Shown: piece after piece, positions 62,813 through 64,000 of the stretch
Layout of the letters: every line of letters begins with the position of its first letter
How positions within the stretch are numbered: position 1 is the stretch's first letter
Assembly: GCF_007279655.1 (NCBI RefSeq)
Contig: NZ_QKWN01000001.1
Coordinates: 744,001-808,000 of the forward strand
Length of the DNA stretch: 64,000 bases
From: Robertkochia solimangrovi
GTDB taxonomy: Bacteria; Bacteroidota; Bacteroidia; Flavobacteriales; Flavobacteriaceae
Reading direction: 5' to 3'
The notes under the pieces: model-generated
The model's input: only the letters and a program-made list of their open reading frames with translations
What the model was told of the DNA's origin: nothing
Database searches by the model: none
Translations under genes and position numbers: made by a program

Positions 62813-64000
62813 CTAAACATTTTGACTAATGAATAGTTTTTCGAGTTCTCTGATGGTAGCCATTGCAGCATTTTCAGGGATCAGTGCAGTATCTGAAATA
62901 CCCGAGACCACTCTGGATATATTGTGATCAACGGTTCCTTTTTTACTCCATTCACCCGCCGTTGCGACACTTAGATAGGCTGAAAAATTATGATGTCCTG
63001 AACCGGGTCTTTCCCCTATGATGTGCACGATACCATAAGAGGCATCTTTCTCTGAATCGTTGCCAAATAACAATTCGCCACAAGCATAACCGGCTCTTAC
63101 ACGACCATTGGTTATGAAGATGTGGTCTTCACTGATCGTAAAGCCTTTTTCCTTGAGCTCTTTCCGCAATATGTTAAGGTATGGAAGGAGGTGGCCATTG
63201 TCCATCAGCGCCCTGGCATTAAGTCCGTCTGATATGATGATCTGAATATCCGGAAATATCGTATTCCAGTTCGACTTTATGGAATGTACCTGTTTTATGG
63301 CTTGCTCTGTAAGTGCTTCACCGGACTCAGGGTGGTAAACATAATCTTTCCGGTCTTTGGAAGCCGTGGAGATCACGGCAACGGCTGGTATTTGTTTGAC
63401 GAATTCAGGATCGGTTTCAGTCCATAGACTGATCTTCGCATCGTCATACAGACGATGTATTTGTTCATTGAGAGATGGCTCCGGGTCCCAGTGATTGCTT
63501 CCATATCCCTGAGATATCGGTACACCACGACCTTCTATTCTGGCGATGAAATTCTTTCCTTCTTCATAGATTTCCGACAGGGGTCTTTGGTCACCGGTTT
63601 TCAATCGATATTTATAGTATACCCATATAGGATCACCAAAATGCGCTGTAGGATTACCCTGGGCATCTATTACTTCAAGTTTTTTAAAGAATTCCCACAT
63701 AGCATCATTGACCTTATATCCGAACTGATGACGGATCCTGACATGGTCGCTGAAGGCCGTGGTGAGATAGCTTAGCATAGGGTCGTTCTTGGTGGGTAAG
63801 GCCATAAGATATGCCGGATTAGCTGGCATGATCTCGGTGATACACCAATCCAGGTCTTCCAGATTTATATCCATATGCAAGGTAGAGCAAATATCAAGCC
63901 CGATAGTGAGTCCGTGGAGTTTACCCATTGCGATATCTTCCAGACAGCAACGCACCAATTGTTCTTTTGATTTGAATACTTCAGGACCAATGAATCCTGC
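62813..64000 (-). CDS. eutB-eutC: Ethanolamine ammonia-lyase EutB-EutC fusion, partial (N-terminus outside window)
   Basis: The frame is open to position 64000, so the N-terminal part of EutB lies outside. The first visible residues, AGFIGPEVFKSKEQLVRCC, continue into EDIAMGKLHGLTIGLDICST and AYLMALPTKNDPMLSYLTT, the EutB C-terminal barrel. A linker region (GRGVPISQGYGSNHWDPEPS) leads to EutC: IQIIISDGLNARALMDNGH, ITNGRVRAGYACGELL and HIIGERPGSGHHNFSAYLS. EutBC splits ethanolamine to acetaldehyde and ammonia using adenosylcobalamin. The subunits are normally separate proteins. No microcompartment genes are seen in the window. Confidence 0.9.
   Translation of the reverse strand, partial: AGFIGPEVFKSKEQLVRCCLEDIAMGKLHGLTIGLDICSTLHMDINLEDLDWCITEIMPANPAYLMALPTKNDPMLSYLTTAFSDHVRIRHQFGYKVNDAMWEFFKKLEVIDAQGNPTAHFGDPIWVYYKYRLKTGDQRPLSEIYEEGKNFIARIEGRGVPISQGYGSNHWDPEPSLNEQIHRLYDDAKISLWTETDPEFVKQIPAVAVISTASKDRKDYVYHPESGEALTEQAIKQVHSIKSNWNTIFPDIQIIISDGLNARALMDNGHLLPYLNILRKELKEKGFTISEDHIFITNGRVRAGYACGELLFGNDSEKDASYGIVHIIGERPGSGHHNFSAYLSVATAGEWSKKGTVDHNISRVVSGISDTALIPENAAMATIRELEKLFISQNV

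Noticed and set aside
1-64000. tRNA, rRNA, tmRNA or riboswitch genes
   Set aside because: All gaps were read on both strands for cloverleaf-like or known conserved RNA patterns; none was convincing. A covariance-model scan would be decisive.

Overview
The window reads as chromosome from a member of the Flavobacteriaceae (Bacteroidota). The evidence is gene content and order (acpP-fabF-rnc-IPExxxVDY-pyk, rpsP-rimM, S21 with a long basic tail, flavobacterial-type HemD, DUF4271, DUF4296 and DUF4230 proteins), many short lipoprotein signals, moderate AT richness, and promoters that fit the Bacteroidota pattern (TTG about 19-21 bases before TAnnTTTG). The genus cannot be named. No rRNA, tRNA, CRISPR array, insertion sequence or prophage was found. 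Coding density is high.

Layout. 0-5 kb: end of purN, then acpP, fabF, rnc, an IPExxxVDY protein and pyk. 5-13.7 kb: a divergent locus whose content points to oxidative (3-keto) glycoside breakdown. It has two DUF1080 lipoproteins, two TIM-barrel isomerase/epimerase-like proteins, a Gfo/Idh oxidoreductase and a major facilitator on the minus strand. A GMC flavoprotein with a C-x5-C-x3-C iron-sulfur motif and its Tat-dependent small subunit lie on the plus strand. 13.9-24 kb: leuS with a SemiSWEET, alanine dehydrogenase, a zinc peptidase, Lrp/AsnC regulator, saccharopine reductase, pckA and hemD. 24-33.6 kb: membrane glycosyltransferase, dolichol-phosphate-mannose-like synthase, dihydroorotase, tyrS, a membrane-anchored MutS-like ATPase and rpsU.

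34.7-41.3 kb: a five-gene operon that encodes the whole route from trans-4-hydroxy-L-proline to 2-oxoglutarate, with a DUF885 peptidase-like lipoprotein in the middle. An exact -7 box and a 7-4-7 palindrome lie upstream, and a hairpin terminator lies downstream. 41.7-50.2 kb: hemW, two members of the ligase-associated DNA-repair set (pdeM and the Lhr-like helicase) separated by a YdeP/FdhF-type molybdopterin oxidoreductase, and a DUF2383 protein. 50.5-56.4 kb: rpsP, rimM, a tRNA methyltransferase, a second GMC/small-subunit pair and a glutaryl-CoA-dehydrogenase-like protein. 56.4-64 kb: small accessory genes (VOC proteins, YgiD-like dioxygenase, YceI, AraC regulator, acetyltransferase, YdeI-like protein). 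The window ends in a large protein in which the C-terminal part of EutB is fused in frame to EutC.

The most interesting items are the 3-keto-glycoside locus with its second GMC pair, the complete hydroxyproline operon with its candidate operator, the EutB-EutC fusion, and the molybdopterin enzyme inside the repair cluster. Several starts were moved inward from the longest reading frame (ald, saccharopine reductase, pckA, DUF4296, tyrS, DUF885, MmcQ/YjbR), using conserved N-termini, signal peptides or promoter positions.
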